Source of the DNA: Flavobacterium selenitireducens | Lineage (GTDB): Bacteria > Bacteroidota > Bacteroidia > Flavobacteriales > Flavobacteriaceae | Direction: 5' to 3' | Length of the DNA: 64,000 nt | NCBI RefSeq assembly: GCF_014748335.1 | Contig: NZ_JAAVIY010000001.1 | Coordinates: forward strand, 434,001 to 498,000 | Shown: positions 61,423 to 64,000 of the stretch, piece after piece | How positions within the stretch are numbered: position 1 is the first letter of the stretch | Layout: each line of letters starts with the position of its first letter | Program-made: the position numbers and the translations under genes | The notes under the pieces: model-generated | What the model was told of the DNA's origin: nothing | Databases searched by the model: none | What the model saw: only the letters and a program-made list of their open reading frames with translations

Positions 61423-63117
61423 CTACATTTCCTTAAAGGACTTCGCCGGATCGCCTTTATCCATATCGTTCCTCAACTGTTCGATATAGAAAGGTGTCGA
61501 AAATCCGTACCGCTTCCTAAAGGCGCGTCTGAGGTTTTGAGCCGTACCGAACCCTAATGTTTCGGCAAAGGACTGCTGGTCGAAATTCCTGTAAAGGATT
61601 TCTTTTTCCAGCAAGCGATAAGCATGTTCCGCTTTCAGGTCATTGATGTAGCGGACGAACATTTTGTTGCGGTACTTCTTGATGATATAAATCAGGTATT
61701 TGGTGTTGGTGTTCAACAGTTTGGCTACAGCGAACTGCGTCATGTTGCTTCCCAGATACAAATGCCGCTGCTCAAAATCCATCAGGCTTGCGTACAATTC
61801 GGACTCTTTCTCGGGAGTAATTTCCGCGGCGGCATAGGCAATTTGTTCCTTCTTATCGGCAACATCCCCGTTTTGTAGCAGGTCATCGTAATGTTTTTGG
61901 AAGCGGCCTTTCAATTGGCGGTTGCGCCGATACAATACGCCACCCGTCGCGCAACTCAAAAATGCAATTGAACCTATCGACCACATTATCATTTGGTTAT
62001 CCTGTTGCTCCGTCTCCAGATCATCGATATGGGCGTCGTTTGTAGTGTGTACTTTGTTGGACACGTTTTTAAAACTGTTCCCGAGGATGCTGTCCGCCTT
62101 CCGCAAGTGAAACGAATAGCGCAAGGCTGTTTTCGTATCACCGATGGATGCGTAATAGTCCGTAAGCATTCCTATACCATCGCGCAAATCGCTACTTGTA
62201 TAATCGTGTTTCATCAGCGTCTCATCCACTTTCAGCAAATACGGAATTGCCTTTTGCCATTGCCCCAGGCCAACCAGGGATTTTGCGATATAGTAATACG
62301 CCACCGCCTCGTTGCGCAAGTCGTTAGCCCTTGTCAATTCGGGAAGTGATTGCCGCAGCTTTACCAAGGCCAGCTCATAATTCTTGCGATGGTATTGGTT
62401 CATCCCTTCTGAATGCGCGAAATAAAACACCATATTGTCGTGCCGGGATTTTAAGGATTCGTTCAATCCCAATTCATTTACGGTCGTAGAAAGGTCGTAT
62501 TTGCCCAACCTGGTGTAACAAAGTCCCAGATGGTGAAGCGAATTCAACCAGGGCGTCCCCTCGTCCTGCTCATAAAACGAGACACAATCTTTCAAAAGTG
62601 CCAGCGCAGATTCATACCGGCCAAGGAAATACTTGGTTTGGGCTAAATTATACTTCAGCTTGTGGATCAGGTAATGGTCATCAGATTGCGAAATAAAATA
62701 ATCGGCAAGCAGGTAATTGTCGAGCGCATCTTTGAGGTTGTTCTGTCCGTAATATGTAATGCCTTTTGTGAGGTAAGCTGAGCCTATCAATTTATCGATA
62801 TTGGTCTTTCGTGCAGCGTAGATCATACTGTCAGCATACGCTATCCTGACCTCCGGTTTGGAAACATATAGCATACTTTTATAAGCTTCCACCAATTCTT
62901 CCCTATCGTTACGCGATTTTGCCTTGGCAAGATAAACGCGCGCGTACAATTGCTGTTTTCCCGAATCCAGATTGTCATCATCGAGTATCTCACGGAAATA
63001 CAGATAGGTTTTCCCTGCCAGCGTATCAGGAACTGCCGGTTGCTGAGAATAGCACCGAAGCGTAAACACAGCGATAATAATTGCCGGAAACAGCCGCATA
63101 AGTACAGGCAAGGCCAT
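61423..63117 (-). CDS. TPR sensor with transmembrane helix and AraC-type HTH
   Basis: 564 residues. A signal or anchor helix (LFPAIIIAVFTLRCYSQ) starts the protein, then six or so TPR-like repeats (about residues 60-345, for example GKYDLSTTVNELGLNESL). A transmembrane helix comes near 375-395 (WSIGSIAFLSCATGGVLY), and an AraC family DNA-binding domain ends it (LGFGTAQNLRRAFRKRYGFSTPF). The periplasmic TPR part may sense a peptide or protein and the HTH may act from the membrane. It shares its layout, but a different HTH class, with the TPR regulator at 28665. It converges on the mini-HTH gene, 110 bases apart, and is divergent from the lipoprotein gene. Confidence 0.82.
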   Translation of the reverse strand: MALPVLMRLFPAIIIAVFTLRCYSQQPAVPDTLAGKTYLYFREILDDDNLDSGKQQLYARVYLAKAKSRNDREELVEAYKSMLYVSKPEVRIAYADSMIYAARKTNIDKLIGSAYLTKGITYYGQNNLKDALDNYLLADYFISQSDDHYLIHKLKYNLAQTKYFLGRYESALALLKDCVSFYEQDEGTPWLNSLHHLGLCYTRLGKYDLSTTVNELGLNESLKSRHDNMVFYFAHSEGMNQYHRKNYELALVKLRQSLPELTRANDLRNEAVAYYYIAKSLVGLGQWQKAIPYLLKVDETLMKHDYTSSDLRDGIGMLTDYYASIGDTKTALRYSFHLRKADSILGNSFKNVSNKVHTTNDAHIDDLETEQQDNQMIMWSIGSIAFLSCATGGVLYRRNRQLKGRFQKHYDDLLQNGDVADKKEQIAYAAAEITPEKESELYASLMDFEQRHLYLGSNMTQFAVAKLLNTNTKYLIYIIKKYRNKMFVRYINDLKAEHAYRLLEKEILYRNFDQQSFAETLGFGTAQNLRRAFRKRYGFSTPFYIEQLRNDMDKGDPAKSFKEM

Positions 63118-63274
63118 CGCGTCATGGGGAATTAGTTAAATGAAATAGTCGGGTGATTCCGAGTTACTAATGTAAAGAAAAATCACTCATAAACACTGGC
63201 TTTGCCTGTTATTTAAACAGGTGAAATTCCAAGAATTGAACGCAATAAATTCCCGTAAACGCAACAATTACGGG

Positions 63275-63305
63275 TTGTACAGCAAAAATCGGCCGAATAG
63301 ATTTG
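63275..63305 (+). promoter_or_regulatory. Bacteroidota promoter: TTG, 20-base spacer, TAGATTTG
   Basis: TTG (63275-63277) and TAGATTTG (63298-63305) are spaced 20 bases apart, a complete consensus match. The RNA would start near 63312, about 98 bases before the lipoprotein ATG. Confidence 0.6.
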
Positions 63306-63409
63306 TCTCGAATTCAAATCAAAACGGCTTGCGCAGGCAGGCATAGTTCAGATCACCCGGGCGAAATGAACTGATCGAAAAGAATCAGTAACCATTTCAA
63401 AAACAAACC

Positions 63410-64000
63410 ATGAAACACTTATATCTATGGATGATCTTATTGATCCTCAGTTCCTGTCATTCCGAGGAGGATTTGACGACCCAAACATCACAGACCCATC
63501 AATTCTCGAAGTCGATGGCCGGCTATCCGGAAAATAAAGCAAATGCCTTTGACAGTGCCGGCAAGCTTCACAACGAGCTATGCCTGGCTTATGAAATGGC
63601 TCCCTCTCCTATTTTATCCATGGGAGACGCCATAGACTTGACCGAGTCGCTTTCGTTAGCGAACGCATCTATGGTTCAACTAACGCCGGGAGGCTTTATA
63701 CCGCTGTCGGAATCGCGATTGGAGTTTATCTTGGCAGATAGCCTGCAAGCGCTCCAGGTCATCGAACAGTCAACTCTGTCGCTCAAAGCCAAAATCAGTC
63801 TGGCGAATTTTCTCTCGGTGCTTGAACTCTATAAATCCCAAGAAAAACAATACGCCCAGATCTATGATTTTATCGTCAACTATGAGGATTCGATAACACA
63901 GGATCTAACGTTTTCGAGCGCCGATAAGCAGATCTTGTTTACCACGACTTCCATCGCCCGCTACGCCCATCATTTCGCCAGCCTGCGTAAAAAGAAACCG
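63410..64000 (+). CDS. Lipoprotein of unknown function, 3' end outside window
   Basis: 197 codons to the window edge. The signal ends ILLILSSCHSEED, a lipobox of the outer-membrane type. A segment NKANAFDSAGKLHNELCLAY near residue 45 resembles a motif I have seen in Bacteroidota lipoproteins (NPYD-GxxHN-type), but I cannot name a family. The rest is helical and polar. It has a good promoter and is divergent from the TPR/AraC regulator, so it is a likely target of that regulator. Confidence 0.7.
   Translation, partial: MKHLYLWMILLILSSCHSEEDLTTQTSQTHQFSKSMAGYPENKANAFDSAGKLHNELCLAYEMAPSPILSMGDAIDLTESLSLANASMVQLTPGGFIPLSESRLEFILADSLQALQVIEQSTLSLKAKISLANFLSVLELYKSQEKQYAQIYDFIVNYEDSITQDLTFSSADKQILFTTTSIARYAHHFASLRKKKP

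Noticed and set aside
1..64000. CRISPR arrays, tRNA or rRNA genes, transposases, integrases and phage genes
   Set aside because: Looked for by eye on both strands; no direct-repeat arrays with spacers, cloverleaf sequences or mobile-element proteins were recognised.

Overview
The window looks like a Flavobacteriaceae-type member of the Bacteroidota. The evidence is type IX secretion (T9SS) C-terminal sorting domains, a SusC/SusD pair, YDG/MBG and SBBP-type secreted repeat proteins, TPR proteins ending in a helix-turn-helix, a DUF6520-like peptide, and repeated -7 elements of the Bacteroidota sigma type (TAnnTTTG). No rRNA, tRNA, CRISPR array or insertion sequence was recognised. Coding density is high. 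The base composition looks fairly GC-rich for a Flavobacterium relative, except for a visibly more AT-rich stretch at about 50.3-53.6 kb.

Layout. (1) 1-8.5 kb, minus strand: two very large secreted adhesin-like proteins and a sensor-only chemoreceptor-like membrane protein. (2) 8.6-14.5 kb, plus strand: a TerC membrane protein, a histidine kinase and a sigma54-activating response regulator in one operon, then a good sigma54 promoter in front of glutamate dehydrogenase, an Rnk/GreA-like protein and a small unknown protein. (3) 14.7-25.2 kb: small stress and housekeeping genes (lipoprotein esterase, DUF421 protein, a frameshifted GNAT acetyltransferase, an EamA exporter divergent from a MocR regulator, Ohr, cupin, three methionine sulfoxide reductases, an MscS channel). 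(4) 25.4-30.2 kb: a T9SS beta-propeller protein and a TPR/HTH regulator. (5) 30.4-34.3 kb: a four-gene, translationally overlapping cluster of glycosyltransferase, UDP-galactopyranose mutase, clan-A glycoside hydrolase-like protein and cytidylyltransferase. (6) 34.4-40.5 kb, minus strand: a compact pentose phosphate operon (tkt, rpiB, gnd, zwf, pgl). (7) 40.9-50.3 kb: DUF3606, Rieske/FAD oxidoreductase, LigD without a phosphoesterase domain, two short-chain dehydrogenases, a large FAD-binding protein, and an outer-membrane-like protein with a signal peptide in the middle of its reading frame.

(8) 50.3-64 kb is the accessory region and the best place for something undescribed. An AraC-type regulator preceded by a triple inverted-repeat element leads into a MauE-like redox membrane protein, a membrane-anchored beta-rich protein and a small exported four-cysteine DUF6520-like peptide. 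Converging on this is a SusC-SusD-prolyl oligopeptidase operon. Next come a strongly structured RNA or terminator with a small ATG-less membrane-peptide frame, a mini HTH protein, a TPR/AraC hybrid regulator and a lipoprotein cut by the window edge. Together these could make, mature, sense, import and degrade small secreted peptides. That functional link is inference.
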